From: Bifidobacterium longum subsp. infantis ATCC 15697 = JCM 1222 = DSM 20088
GTDB lineage: Bacteria; Actinomycetota; Actinomycetes; Actinomycetales; Bifidobacteriaceae
Direction of reading: 5' to 3'
Assembly: GCF_000269965.1 (NCBI RefSeq)
Contig: NC_017219.1
Coordinates: forward strand, 1,736,001-1,800,000
DNA length: 64,000 nt
Below, piece after piece: positions 27,705 to 36,205 of this stretch; positions within the stretch are counted from its first letter, which is position 1; the number at the start of each line of letters is the position of its first letter. A model generated the notes under the pieces. That model searched no databases, was not told the origin of the DNA, and was given only the letters and a program-made list of their open reading frames with translations. A program made the translations under genes and the position numbers.

Positions 27705-28697
27705 TTACACCGAGGCTATGGACAGCACTCCGGCGTCCATGCGATACACCCGGTCTGCGTATTCGAGTGCATCGGGATCATGGGTGACCATGAGAATCGC
27801 CGTGCCGTTGTTGGCTTGGTCTCTGAGCAGACGCATTACGATGTCGGTGCTCTCCTGGTCAAGGTCGCCGGTCGGCTCGTCGGCGATGAGCAGGCTCGGC
27901 TGGTTCATCAGCGCGCGGGCGATGGAGACGCGCCGCATTTCACCGCCGGACAGCTCGCGCGGGTAGCTGTCTGCCAGATCGGCGACACCAAGCTGGGTGA
28001 GCAGCATGCGAGCTCGGGTGGCGAACAGGTCCGGACGGCTCGCAGCCGTGTTTGACGGCGTGTTTTCCCGGTCTGTGATTGGCGCAATGACATCCGGCAT
28101 GAACAGGTCGGCGGCTGCTTCATCATTGGTGGCAGCGGCTTGTGCCACGGCATCGGTCGACGCAACAGCGTCCACCTGAGCAACGGCATCCGTTGCTTCT
28201 GCGTTTTGGGCGAACGGCAGCGGCTCCGGAAACATCGTTGCGGGCAGAATCACGTTGTCGAGCACGGTCAGGTTGCCGAGCAGGGTCTGGCTTTGGGTCA
28301 CGAATCCGATGGTGCGATTCCTCAGCACGGACAGTGCTTTATCGCCCAAGTCGGCCACATTGCGTCCAGCCACGCTCACGGTTCCCGAGGTCGGGCGAAT
28401 CAGCCCGGCGACCATGTTGATCAGCGTGCTTTTGCCGTTGCCCGACCGGCCGACGATGGCGATGAATTCGCCGGCATCGACGGTGAGGTTCACGTGGCTG
28501 ACGGCGTCGAACGGCGTGCCGCGGCGGACGAACTGGCGGGTCAGGTCCGTCAAGGTCAACAGATGGTCCGGGGAGGGCGTCTCGGTTACGTGCGGCGAAT
28601 CCGACGCAGTCGGCGCGTTCGGCTGAGCTGGCGTGGTCGGCGGGAGATTGGTCGGCCCAACCGTGGTCGGCTGAAGCGGCGTAGTTGTCTCAGTCAT
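27705..28697 (-). CDS. ABC transporter ATPase (MacB/LolD-like) with internal insertion
   Basis: The 330-residue ATPase has Walker A GRSGNGKST at 83-91, signature LSGGE at 249-253, Walker B LLIADEP at 269-275 and the switch His306 in VTHD. Its closest relatives are MacB/LolD ATPases that partner FtsX-like permeases. Two features are odd. A Pro/Thr-rich N-terminal extension spans residues 1-45, and a low-complexity insertion rich in DAVAQ-type repeats spans about 159-224, inside the helical subdomain. It starts one base after the permease stop, so the pair are cotranscribed with the DUF4418 gene. Confidence 0.9.
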   Translation of the reverse strand: MTETTTPLQPTTVGPTNLPPTTPAQPNAPTASDSPHVTETPSPDHLLTLTDLTRQFVRRGTPFDAVSHVNLTVDAGEFIAIVGRSGNGKSTLINMVAGLIRPTSGTVSVAGRNVADLGDKALSVLRNRTIGFVTQSQTLLGNLTVLDNVILPATMFPEPLPFAQNAEATDAVAQVDAVASTDAVAQAAATNDEAAADLFMPDVIAPITDRENTPSNTAASRPDLFATRARMLLTQLGVADLADSYPRELSGGEMRRVSIARALMNQPSLLIADEPTGDLDQESTDIVMRLLRDQANNGTAILMVTHDPDALEYADRVYRMDAGVLSIASV

Positions 28698-28698
28698 A

Positions 28699-29916
28699 TC
28701 ACTCCCCCTCTCGCAGGGTCAGGTAGGCTTCGGGCCGGCCGAGACGCCACATGGTGGCCAGCGAACCGATGATGCCGATGCTCGTAGAGCACACAACGGT
28801 CACGGCAATGAATCCGATCACCGCAACCGGGCTGGCTTGCAGATACGGCAATTGAAGCTGTTTGCCGATCAGCGAACTGAATGGGAAAATCACCAGGCTG
28901 GCCGCGCCGACGCCGATTACGCCACCGATCAGACCGATGATGGCGGATTCCTTCAGAATGATGGCATTCAACATGCCGCGCGTGGCGCCCATGATGCGCA
29001 GGGACGCGAATTCGCGTTTGCGTTCGTTCACCGACGAGGCGAATACGGCGAGCAGCACAATCACGCCCATTACCCAGATCACCGCCACGAAAATCTTGAG
29101 GTAGGTGACAAGCGCGGTCAGCGAAGTTCTGGTGTTGGCGGTGATGCCGCCGGGGTATACGTACCCCAAATCGGCGAACCGGGAGTCAAGACGCTTGATG
29201 TTCTCAGCCACGGTCTGCGCTTCGTAACCCCGCTGCGTCTTGATCATCACGGTGGAGACGGCTTCGCCTGCATATTCGGCGGGCATGACCTGCTTGGAGA
29301 CCTTGGCCGAGGCGGCGACCATATCAGGCACGGTGTTTTGGCTGATGAACACCGAATTGTCGAGGCTGGTGCCGGTGTTGGCGAGCTGGGCGACGACCGG
29401 CCACTTATGGCCGTAGAGTTCGATGGTGCCGTCGGTGGACACGTTGACGTTTGCGCCGGCAATCATCTGACCGTCTTCAAGGGGGCCTTCGAACTGGGAT
29501 GCGACCCATGGTTCGATGACGAAGTCAGTGTCCGGGTCGTAACCGATGATCTGCAGCTTTTCGGCACAGCAGGCGGCGGCCAGCGACGATATATAGGTCT
29601 GTTCGGTGGCCTGTGCGATGCCGTCGGCCTGCATGACCTCGTCGGCGATGTCTTTGGTGAAATAGAAAGTGCTGGGATTGCCGCTGGTGAGCAGCGCTTC
29701 AGCCTTCTGCGCGGTGTTTTGCGGCACGACCATAAGGTCGGCGCCCAGGCGCTTCTCCATACTGGTCATGCCGGTGTTGAGGTTCATGGTCAGCATGGTG
29801 CCGCCGAAGAACGTCAGCGCGAGGATGGTGACGACGGCGAGCAGTGCGCCGGTGCGGAACGGCTTGCGTTTGAGGTTTTCAATCGGAAGGCCGCGCAATG
29901 CGATATGGGATGGCAC
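28699..29916 (-). CDS. FtsX-like ABC permease with extracellular Cys-Cys pair
   Basis: The 405-residue protein has one membrane helix near residues 22-45, a large external domain, and three C-terminal helices, the FtsX/MacB layout. The external domain contains GADLMVVPQ and C116-C117 (SLAAACCAEKL) followed by IGYDPDTDF. Similar permeases with a Cys-Cys pair accompany iron-uptake and Fe-S membrane proteins in other bacteria, but no such gene is here. Its partner genes are the ATPase downstream and the DUF4418 gene upstream (90 bases). Confidence 0.85.
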   Translation of the reverse strand: MPSHIALRGLPIENLKRKPFRTGALLAVVTILALTFFGGTMLTMNLNTGMTSMEKRLGADLMVVPQNTAQKAEALLTSGNPSTFYFTKDIADEVMQADGIAQATEQTYISSLAAACCAEKLQIIGYDPDTDFVIEPWVASQFEGPLEDGQMIAGANVNVSTDGTIELYGHKWPVVAQLANTGTSLDNSVFISQNTVPDMVAASAKVSKQVMPAEYAGEAVSTVMIKTQRGYEAQTVAENIKRLDSRFADLGYVYPGGITANTRTSLTALVTYLKIFVAVIWVMGVIVLLAVFASSVNERKREFASLRIMGATRGMLNAIILKESAIIGLIGGVIGVGAASLVIFPFSSLIGKQLQLPYLQASPVAVIGFIAVTVVCSTSIGIIGSLATMWRLGRPEAYLTLREGE

Positions 29917-30006
29917 GATGAGTCCTTATGTTGCTTATAGTGCGGTTGCAATAAGCGAGACCGGAGTCCAGCGTTCGGAATGGCTGGGCTCCGGCCGTCT
30001 GCTCGA

Positions 30007-30405
30007 TCAGTTGCGCTTGGCGGCGCGAGAGTCGAGCCAGATGGCGATGGCCGCGAACACGATGGTGAGCACGCCGAGCACGATGAGCGTGGGCAGCATA
30101 ACCATGCGGCAGTGCATCATCGCGCCCTTGCAGATGCCGATCAGGAAGGTGGGTACGGCGAGTAGTAGCAGGGCGTTGGCTGCGGCGGCGATATTGAGGC
30201 CGATGCGAATCTGCGGGGCGACGAACAAAGCCACGACGCCAAACACGAGGATGACGACGCCGATGCCGGTGGCCGCCTGCTGCGAGTAGTGGCAGGCACC
30301 CGGCATGTCATGGCCGGTGCAGGCGTGCGCAAAGGTCTGGGGCGCGATGGTGATCAGCGCGCCGAACAGAATATTGGGCACGGATGCAAACAGCTTGTTC
30401 TTCAT
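30007..30405 (-). CDS. DUF4418 membrane protein, Cys/His/Met-rich
   Basis: The 132-residue protein has four hydrophobic segments. Two externally placed clusters stand out: H27, C29, H32, M34, C38, H39 in the first loop, and C92, M96, M97, H98, C99, M101 near the third segment. Such a set could bind metal ions. The N-terminal part of the longer reading frame (to 30486) is not typical, so the ATG at 30405 is chosen. GAGAGGAAAAAG lies upstream. The gene is the first of a three-gene string with an FtsX-like permease and an ATPase. The function is unknown. Confidence 0.8.
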   Translation of the reverse strand: MKNKLFASVPNILFGALITIAPQTFAHACTGHDMPGACHYSQQAATGIGVVILVFGVVALFVAPQIRIGLNIAAAANALLLLAVPTFLIGICKGAMMHCRMVMLPTLIVLGVLTIVFAAIAIWLDSRAAKRN

Positions 30406-30523
30406 AACTACTTTTTCCTCTCCCCTGTTCCCAGGGCTCGTAGGCGCAACCTCCGCATTATGCCCAGATAGTGATGAAGAACACAAGTCTTGTTTTTTGT
30501 GAATTTATTTGGTATATAGCTCA

Positions 30524-30541
30524 GCCCCTCGTCAGAGGGGC
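30524..30541 (-). terminator. Hairpin after uvrD (GCCCCTC/GAGGGGC)
   Basis: A 7-bp stem closes over GTCA, nine bases beyond the uvrD stop. It resembles the dispersed CTC-ATCA-GAG palindromes and may act as a terminator. Confidence 0.5.
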
Positions 30542-30549
30542 CAATCTAT

Positions 30550-33243
30550 CTACAACTTCTCAATAGGTGCTACGCGGAGCATGAGGCGTTTGACGCCGGC
30601 GGAGCCGAAGTCCACGGTGATTACCGAATTGCGACCCTTGTCTTGCGCGTCGGTGACCTTGCCGAGACCGTACTGATCATGGCTGATCATGTCGCCCACG
30701 GCGAAGTCGGCGATATTCAGGCCATTGTCCTTGGTGAGCTTCGAGCTGGGCACGGCAGAGCCGGTCGAACCGGATTTCGGTGTGGTGCGGCGCGTGGTGA
30801 CCTTGCCGCCACGGGTACCGCCATATGAACCGGACGAAGAACCGGAACGGGAACGCGGCCCGTAAGACGACCCCGAACGGGAGCGAGACCCGTAGGAGGA
30901 CGAGCCGGAGCGGGAATCATATGATGATGAACGGGAACCGTACGAAGAACCTGAACGGGAACCATACGACGAGGAGCCGGAACCCGAGCCATACGACGAC
31001 CCATACCGCGACCGCGACCCATAGGACGAACCCGAACCGGACGAACCACGCGAGCCGAACGTCGACGACCCGCCAAACGTGGCACCGCCGAAATCGTCAT
31101 CATCCCAGCCGCCCAAATCGTCGGCGAATCCATCGGTCTCCCAGTTGGCGCGCATACGCTCCACGCCGGCTTCACGGCGTTTCCAATCAATCAGCGAATC
31201 CGGAATCTCGTCGAGGAATTGGCTGGGCATCATATCGGCGGCCTGGCCCCACTGGGAGCGGACGGCGGCGCGCGTGACATACAGTCTCTGCTTGGCACGC
31301 GTGATGCCCACATAGGCGAGTCGGCGTTCCTCCTGCAGTTCAGTGGTGTCTTCCATCGAACGCGAATGCGGGAAGGTGCCCTGTTCCATGCCGGTCAGGA
31401 ACACCACCGGGTATTCGAGGCCCTTGGCGGTGTGCAAGGTCATGAGCGTCACCTTGCCGGAGTCCTCCGCCTCACCGGGCAGCTGGTCGGAGTCGGCCAC
31501 GAGCGCAGTGGTCTCCAGGAATGCGGACAACGTGGCGTCAGGCGTGTTCTGTTCGAATTCGGCTGCGGTGGACTGCAGCTGGGAGAGGTTCTCCAGACGG
31601 GAGGCGTCCTGCGGATCCACGGATTTCTCAAGTTCGGCCCTTAAGCCCGACTTCTCCAATACTTCGGCCACGATCTCGCTGGGCTTGGAGTCGTGCGCGT
31701 GCGTGAACTGCGAGAGCGCGCCCATCAGATCGCGGAATGCTCGTAGCGAGGTAGCGGTGCGGGTCGGCACCTCGATCTCATCCAAGTGCATGAGTGCGTA
31801 GAAGAAGCTGGTGCCATGCTCGCGCGCGTAGGCGAGCAGCACGCCTTCGGCGCGGTCGCCAAGCCCGCGCTTGGGCACGTTGAGAATACGACGTAGATTC
31901 ACATCGTCGTCCGGATTGACGAGCGCCTGCAAATAGGCCAGCGCATCCTTGATTTCGCGACGTTCGTAGAACTTGGTGCCGCCGACGAGCTGATACGGCT
32001 GATTCGTGTTGATCAGCGCCTCTTCGAGCGAGCGAGATTGGGCGTTGGCGCGGTACATGATCGCCATGTCGGAGTAGGCGATGCCCTCTTCGGCGTGCAG
32101 GCGCGCGATTTCGGTGGCTACCCACTGGGCCTCCTGCTGGGCGTTGTCCGCCGCGTAGCCGACAATCGGCTCGCCCTTGCCGAGCGCGGTCCACAGTTTC
32201 TTGGGCTTGCGGCCCTCGTTGTTGCTGATCACCGCGTTGGCCGCATCCAGAATGGTCTGCGTCGAACGATAGTTCTGTTCGAGCATGATGGTCTTGGCGT
32301 TCGGGAAGTCCTGCTCGAAGTCCTGGATGTTGCGGATGTCGGCGCCACGGAACGCGTAGATGGACTGGTCGGAATCGCCCACCACGGTGATCCAGGCGGG
32401 GCCGGACTTGCCGGCGTTCGGCGCGCCCGGGATGGCCTTCTCCCCCGTGTCCACACCGGCCAGCTCGCGCACAAGCACGTACTGGGCGTGGTTGGTGTCC
32501 TGATACTCGTCGACGAGAATGTAACGGAAGCGGTGATGGTAGTACTCGGCGACGGCCGGGTCGGTGCGCAGCAACTCGACCGTGCGGCCGATCAGATCGT
32601 CGAAGTCGACGGCGTTGGCCAGGGCCAAGCGATGCTCGTATTCGGCGTAGATCACCGCATAGATGGCTTCAAGGTCGCCCACCGTGCCGAACTGGTAGCC
32701 GCGCTGGCCAGGCGTGAAGTCGGGCGCGTGAACGGCGAGGTTTTCCTTCCAACCGGTCAGATTGTTCTTGAGGTCGGAGATATGGCCGAGGATCGAGCGT
32801 GGAGTGTAGCGCTTGATGTCGAGGTTGAATTCGGTGGCGATGATTTTGACGAGTCGCTCGGAGTCGGCGGAATCATAAATGGAGAAGCCGGACTTGAGCC
32901 CGATGGACTTGCCGTCGCGCCTCAGAATGCGCACGCAGGCGGAATGGAAGGTGGAGACCCACATGCGCTGGGCCACCGGGCCGATCAGCGAACCGAGTCG
33001 TTCGCGCATTTCGGCGGCGGCCTTGTTGGTGAAGGTGATGGCCAGAATCTGGCTCGGCCATGCGCCGAACTGGCTCAAGATCCAGGCGATGCGGCGGGTC
33101 AGCACGCGGGTTTTGCCGGAGCCGGCACCGGCGCCGATCAGCAGCGCCTGACCGCGATATTGCACGGCTTCCGCCTGCTGCGGGTTCAGATCGCCTACAA
33201 GTTCCTGCGCGCTGCGTGCAATGACTTCCGGCTCGTCGTACAC
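30550..33243 (-). CDS. pcrA: UvrD/PcrA-type superfamily 1 DNA helicase with low-complexity tail
   Basis: This SF1A helicase unwinds DNA in repair and replication. Motifs: Walker A GAGSGKT, DEYQDTN (motif II), GDSDQSIYAFRGAD (III), LEQNYRS (IV), MTLHTAKGLEYPVVF (V) and YVGITRAKQRLYVTR (VI). The C-terminal SH3/Tudor-like segment with HDQYGLGKVT is present. Between them lies a stretch of about 85 residues made of repeated Gly/Ser/Tyr/Arg (SYGSRS-type) units, DNA 30810-31070. The GTG at 33243, preceded by AGGGAGG at a good distance, is preferred over the in-frame ATGs at 33273 and 33288. That gives 897 residues. Confidence 0.93.
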   Translation of the reverse strand: MYDEPEVIARSAQELVGDLNPQQAEAVQYRGQALLIGAGAGSGKTRVLTRRIAWILSQFGAWPSQILAITFTNKAAAEMRERLGSLIGPVAQRMWVSTFHSACVRILRRDGKSIGLKSGFSIYDSADSERLVKIIATEFNLDIKRYTPRSILGHISDLKNNLTGWKENLAVHAPDFTPGQRGYQFGTVGDLEAIYAVIYAEYEHRLALANAVDFDDLIGRTVELLRTDPAVAEYYHHRFRYILVDEYQDTNHAQYVLVRELAGVDTGEKAIPGAPNAGKSGPAWITVVGDSDQSIYAFRGADIRNIQDFEQDFPNAKTIMLEQNYRSTQTILDAANAVISNNEGRKPKKLWTALGKGEPIVGYAADNAQQEAQWVATEIARLHAEEGIAYSDMAIMYRANAQSRSLEEALINTNQPYQLVGGTKFYERREIKDALAYLQALVNPDDDVNLRRILNVPKRGLGDRAEGVLLAYAREHGTSFFYALMHLDEIEVPTRTATSLRAFRDLMGALSQFTHAHDSKPSEIVAEVLEKSGLRAELEKSVDPQDASRLENLSQLQSTAAEFEQNTPDATLSAFLETTALVADSDQLPGEAEDSGKVTLMTLHTAKGLEYPVVFLTGMEQGTFPHSRSMEDTTELQEERRLAYVGITRAKQRLYVTRAAVRSQWGQAADMMPSQFLDEIPDSLIDWKRREAGVERMRANWETDGFADDLGGWDDDDFGGATFGGSSTFGSRGSSGSGSSYGSRSRYGSSYGSGSGSSSYGSRSGSSYGSRSSSYDSRSGSSSYGSRSRSGSSYGPRSRSGSSSGSYGGTRGGKVTTRRTTPKSGSTGSAVPSSKLTKDNGLNIADFAVGDMISHDQYGLGKVTDAQDKGRNSVITVDFGSAGVKRLMLRVAPIEKL

Positions 33244-33359
33244 TGTTGCCTCCCTTTGAATCGCGACATTCATGTTTACCACATGCACGGGTCAGCGTAG
33301 GACAACGTACACTTACGAGTATCCATATCACTCACTGACATACAGCAATGGGAGGTCTA

Positions 33360-33941
33360 ATGCAGGAACTTGAGGAGCGAATCCAAAGCGAGGGAACGGT
33401 GAAGGAGGGTGATGTGCTCAAGGTGGACGCGTTTCTGAACCACCAGTGCGACGTGCGTCTGTTCGACCGCATGGGTTCGGCATGGGCCGCTCATTTCGCC
33501 GGCAAGCACATCACCAAGATTCTGACCATCGAGGCGTCCGGCATCGGCATTGCGTGTGTGGCGGCCCAGCATTTCGGCAATGTGCCGGTGGTGTTCGCCA
33601 AGAAGGCGCAGTCCATCAACCTTGACGGCGACCAGTACACCACCACGGTCTATTCCTTCACCAAGCAGAAGGAGTTCCCGGTGATCGTGGCCAAGAAGTA
33701 TCTGAACGCCGGCGACCATGTGCTGCTTATTGACGATTTTCTGGCCAACGGCAAGGCGTTGCGCGGTCTGATTAACCTGTGCGAGGCGGCCGGTGCCACG
33801 GTCGAGGGCATTGGCATCGCCGTGGAGAAGGGCTTCCAGGGCGGCGGTGACACGCTGCGCGCTGAAGGCTACGATGTGGATTCGCTGGCCATCGTCGAGT
33901 CCATGAATCCCGAGACCGGCGAAATCACATTTAGGCACTAA
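33360..33941 (+). CDS. xpt: Xanthine phosphoribosyltransferase
   Basis: Xpt converts xanthine and PRPP to XMP in purine salvage. The 193-residue protein has the PRPP-binding motif [14 protein letters not shown] and the N-terminal [11 protein letters not shown] region. The ATG at 33360 with GGGAGG four bases upstream gives the standard start MQELEERI; the longer start at 33348 has no site. It is followed by a nucleobase permease gene 50 bases on. No purine riboswitch was recognised in the 116-base gap to uvrD. Confidence 0.97.
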   Translation: MQELEERIQSEGTVKEGDVLKVDAFLNHQCDVRLFDRMGSAWAAHFAGKHITKILTIEASGIGIACVAAQHFGNVPVVFAKKAQSINLDGDQYTTTVYSFTKQKEFPVIVAKKYLNAGDHVLLIDDFLANGKALRGLINLCEAAGATVEGIGIAVEKGFQGGGDTLRAEGYDVDSLAIVESMNPETGEITFRH

Positions 33942-33952
33942 GCACATTGCCT

Positions 33953-33970
33953 GCTCCCGCCGGCGGGAGC
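33953..33970. repeat. Perfect 18-bp palindrome between xpt and the permease
   Basis: GCTCCCGCC and GGCGGGAGC are perfect arms with no loop. The same GCTCCCGC/GCGGGAGC pattern, in variant form, occurs at 46913-46930. It belongs to the dispersed palindrome set and may modulate downstream mRNA. Confidence 0.65.
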
Positions 33971-33991
33971 AACAGAGAGAAGAAGAGAATC

Positions 33992-35356
33992 ATGTCAGAG
34001 AAGAAAACCAAGAATTCCGTATCCTTTGAGGCGCTGTCTTCGCTGGACGCGCCAGTATCCTTCTGGAAGGGCATTCCGTTCGGCCTGCAGCATGTGATGG
34101 CCATGTTCGTGGCGAACCTCGCCCCGATCTTCATCGTCGCCTCGGCCGCGAAAATGACCCCGGCCCAATCGGCCACCATCATCCAGGCCGGCCTTCTGGT
34201 TGCGGGCCTAGGCACCTGCCTGCAACTGTACGGCGCGTGGCTCATCGGCTCGCGTCTGCCGATGGTCACCGGCATCTCCTTCACCTACGTGGCGGCCGCC
34301 GTGGCGATCTGCGCGGACAAGGGCTATGGCGCAGTGGTCGGCGCGGTAATGGTCGGCGGTCTGCTGGAACTCGTGCTGGGTTTGACGGCCAAGTATTGGC
34401 GTCGGTTCGTGCCGCCCATCGTCTCCGCCATCGTGGTCACGTCGATCGGCTTCTCGCTGCTCAACGTGGGTGCCACGAGCTTCGGCGGCGGCAGCGGAGC
34501 CAAGGACTTCGGTTCCTGGCAAAACCTAACGCTCGGGCTTATATCTTTGGTCGCCTGCCTGGCGTTCCAGCTGTTGATGAAGGGCACGGCCAAGCAGCTG
34601 TCCGTGCTGTTCGGCCTGGTAGTCGGCTATGTGGCGGCCATCTGCATGGGCAAGGTCGATTTCTCCGGTTTCCAGAACCTCGCCATCGTGTCCGTGCCGC
34701 AGTTCATGCCGTTCAAGCCTGAGTTCGACTGGGGTTCGATCATCTCCATCGGCCTGCTCTACGTCGTCTCCTCGGTCGAGGTGCTGGGTGACACCGCCGC
34801 GCTGACCAAGGTGGGCCTGAACCGTACTCCCACCGAACGCGAGACCGCGGGCGCCATCGCCGGCGACGGCCTGATCTCCACCGTATCCGGCCTGTTCGGA
34901 TGCCTGCCGCTGACCTCGTTCGCGCAGAACATCGGATTGGTGGCCATGACCAAGGTCGTCAACCGCAAGGTGATTCTCTCCGGCGGACTGATTCTGGTGC
35001 TGGCGAGCTTCGTGCCGGCCATCGCCGAGGTGTTCAACTCGCTGCCACAGGCGGTGCTCGGCGGCTGCACGATCATGATGTTCGGCAACATCATTCTTTC
35101 GGGCTTCCAGATGATCGCCGAAGCGGGCTTCACGCAGCGCAACATCACGCTTGCGGCGCTTTCGCTGACCATCGGCATCGGCTTCACCCAGGTGAGCGAC
35201 ATCTTCGCGCAGTTCCCGACACTGTTCCAACAAATCTTCGCCTCGAACTGCATCGCCGTGGCGTTCGTGGTGGCCGTGATCCTGAACGCCGTGCTGCCCA
35301 GCGAGGAGCACTTCCTCTCCGCGCCCAAGGAGGCACCGGCCGCGGACGCCGAGTGA
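33992..35356 (+). CDS. Xanthine/uracil-type permease (NCS2 family)
   Basis: The 454-residue protein has about 12 to 14 membrane helices and the NCS2 signatures: KGIPFGLQHVMAMFVANLAPI at the start, VVSSVEVLGDTAALTKVG, and SGLFGCLPLTSFAQNIGLVAMTKV. It resembles PbuX/XanQ-type proton symporters. The position right after xpt indicates xanthine uptake coupled to salvage. The ATG at 33992 is chosen over the upstream 33947 start because the upstream piece overlaps the palindrome and is not family-like. Confidence 0.93.
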   Translation: MSEKKTKNSVSFEALSSLDAPVSFWKGIPFGLQHVMAMFVANLAPIFIVASAAKMTPAQSATIIQAGLLVAGLGTCLQLYGAWLIGSRLPMVTGISFTYVAAAVAICADKGYGAVVGAVMVGGLLELVLGLTAKYWRRFVPPIVSAIVVTSIGFSLLNVGATSFGGGSGAKDFGSWQNLTLGLISLVACLAFQLLMKGTAKQLSVLFGLVVGYVAAICMGKVDFSGFQNLAIVSVPQFMPFKPEFDWGSIISIGLLYVVSSVEVLGDTAALTKVGLNRTPTERETAGAIAGDGLISTVSGLFGCLPLTSFAQNIGLVAMTKVVNRKVILSGGLILVLASFVPAIAEVFNSLPQAVLGGCTIMMFGNIILSGFQMIAEAGFTQRNITLAALSLTIGIGFTQVSDIFAQFPTLFQQIFASNCIAVAFVVAVILNAVLPSEEHFLSAPKEAPAADAE

Positions 35357-35392
35357 TAACAACGCGACATATCAGCTGCGCATAATCACATG

Positions 35393-35430
35393 ATGATGCC
35401 CTATCGTCTTGCAGGATGATAGGGCATCAT
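35393..35430 (+). terminator. Terminator of the xpt operon
   Basis: A 13-bp perfect stem (ATGATGCCCTATC with GATAGGGCATCAT) encloses 12 bases and is followed by TGATTTTGA. It lies 37 bases after the permease stop. Confidence 0.88.
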
Positions 35431-35485
35431 TGATTTTGAGAGAGACTACAAGTTGAACCATGAGTTCGAGCCGGTGGCGTGTCGA

Positions 35486-35695
35486 TCAATCGACATCTTC
35501 CCATTCGAGGATGTCTCCGGGTTGACAGTCGAGCGCCTTGCAGATGGCGTCCAACGTGGTGAAGCGGACGGCTTTGGCACGTCCGTTCTTCAGAATGGAC
35601 ACGTTGGCGGGCGTGATGCCAATTTGTTCGGCGAGCTCGCCGACGCCAATCTTGCGTTTGGCCATCATGACGTCGAGATTGATGCGAATCGTCAT
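35486..35695 (-). CDS. Small Xre-family regulator (YozG-like)
   Basis: The 69-residue protein is a single Cro/CI-type helix-turn-helix domain: MAKRKIGVGELAEQIGITPANVSILKNGRAKAVRF, ending ALDCQPGDILEWEDVD. This exact plan is typical of YozG-like regulators, which usually sit beside a DUF2975 membrane protein. Only a short piece resembling such a protein lies upstream (35702-35860). The AGGTGATTTGAG region before the ATG overlaps the end of that ORF. Confidence 0.9.
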   Translation of the reverse strand: MTIRINLDVMMAKRKIGVGELAEQIGITPANVSILKNGRAKAVRFTTLDAICKALDCQPGDILEWEDVD

Positions 35696-35701
35696 CTCAA
35701 A

Positions 35702-35860
35702 TCACCTGCTCGAGTTCGCTCCCGAGCCGGACAAGGAGAACAGTTTCCATACGGCCACGAACGCCGCTTCGATGCAGAGCAGGAACAGCACGCCCATAAT
35801 GAGATATGGCCAGTGCATCGACGTCTGGCTCGGGCAGAGGCCAGCCAGCGCGCCGCTCAT
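35702..35860 (-). pseudogene. Short membrane ORF, likely remnant of the DUF2975 partner
   Basis: A 52-residue ORF ends six bases before the Xre regulator start. Its C-terminal 34 residues (HWPYLIMGVLFLLCIEAAFVAVWKLF) look like the last helix and tail of a DUF2975-type membrane protein. The rest of the protein is missing, and the reading frame is closed by a TGA about 10 codons upstream. It is either a truncated gene or a small coupled leader. Confidence 0.5.
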
Positions 35861-36205
35861 CGCCGTTCTGGAGCTGTCGCTACTCGGCCATCAGCCCCTC
35901 GAAACGGAAGTGGATGTCTCGGAACGAGCAAATCAGCCCCTTGAAACGCAAATAGACGATTGCGAATCGGCTTATCAGCCGCGTCAACCTTGCAATACAG
36001 ATGTCGGCGTATCATTCCCCGGTCTGATTGCGCGGATGTCATGAAGCGTGAAGAATTGTCACGAAGTCGCGTGATGGCGCAGCCGCCGTTCAGGTGGATA
36101 TGCCACGCTGTCATGATGACGGCCGAGCCGGAACACGGCAAATCCCGCATGCTGCATAGGCCAGCCGGTCACGGTCAGCCATGACACCGAAATATTGGAG
36201 GCGCA
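35861..36205. other. 345-base gap with a 42-bp tandem repeat
   Basis: No convincing gene is seen. Three copies of ATCAGCC(CC) start exactly 42 bases apart at 35890, 35932 and 35974. Copies one and two share most of their first 20 bases and copy three is degenerate. The remainder is plain intergenic sequence ahead of the lysozyme-like gene, whose probable site is GGAGGC just before 36206. Confidence 0.55.

Noticed and set aside
33244..33359. Purine riboswitch before xpt
   Set aside because: The 116-base gap does not show the conserved three-way junction bases, and the uvrD promoter must share it.
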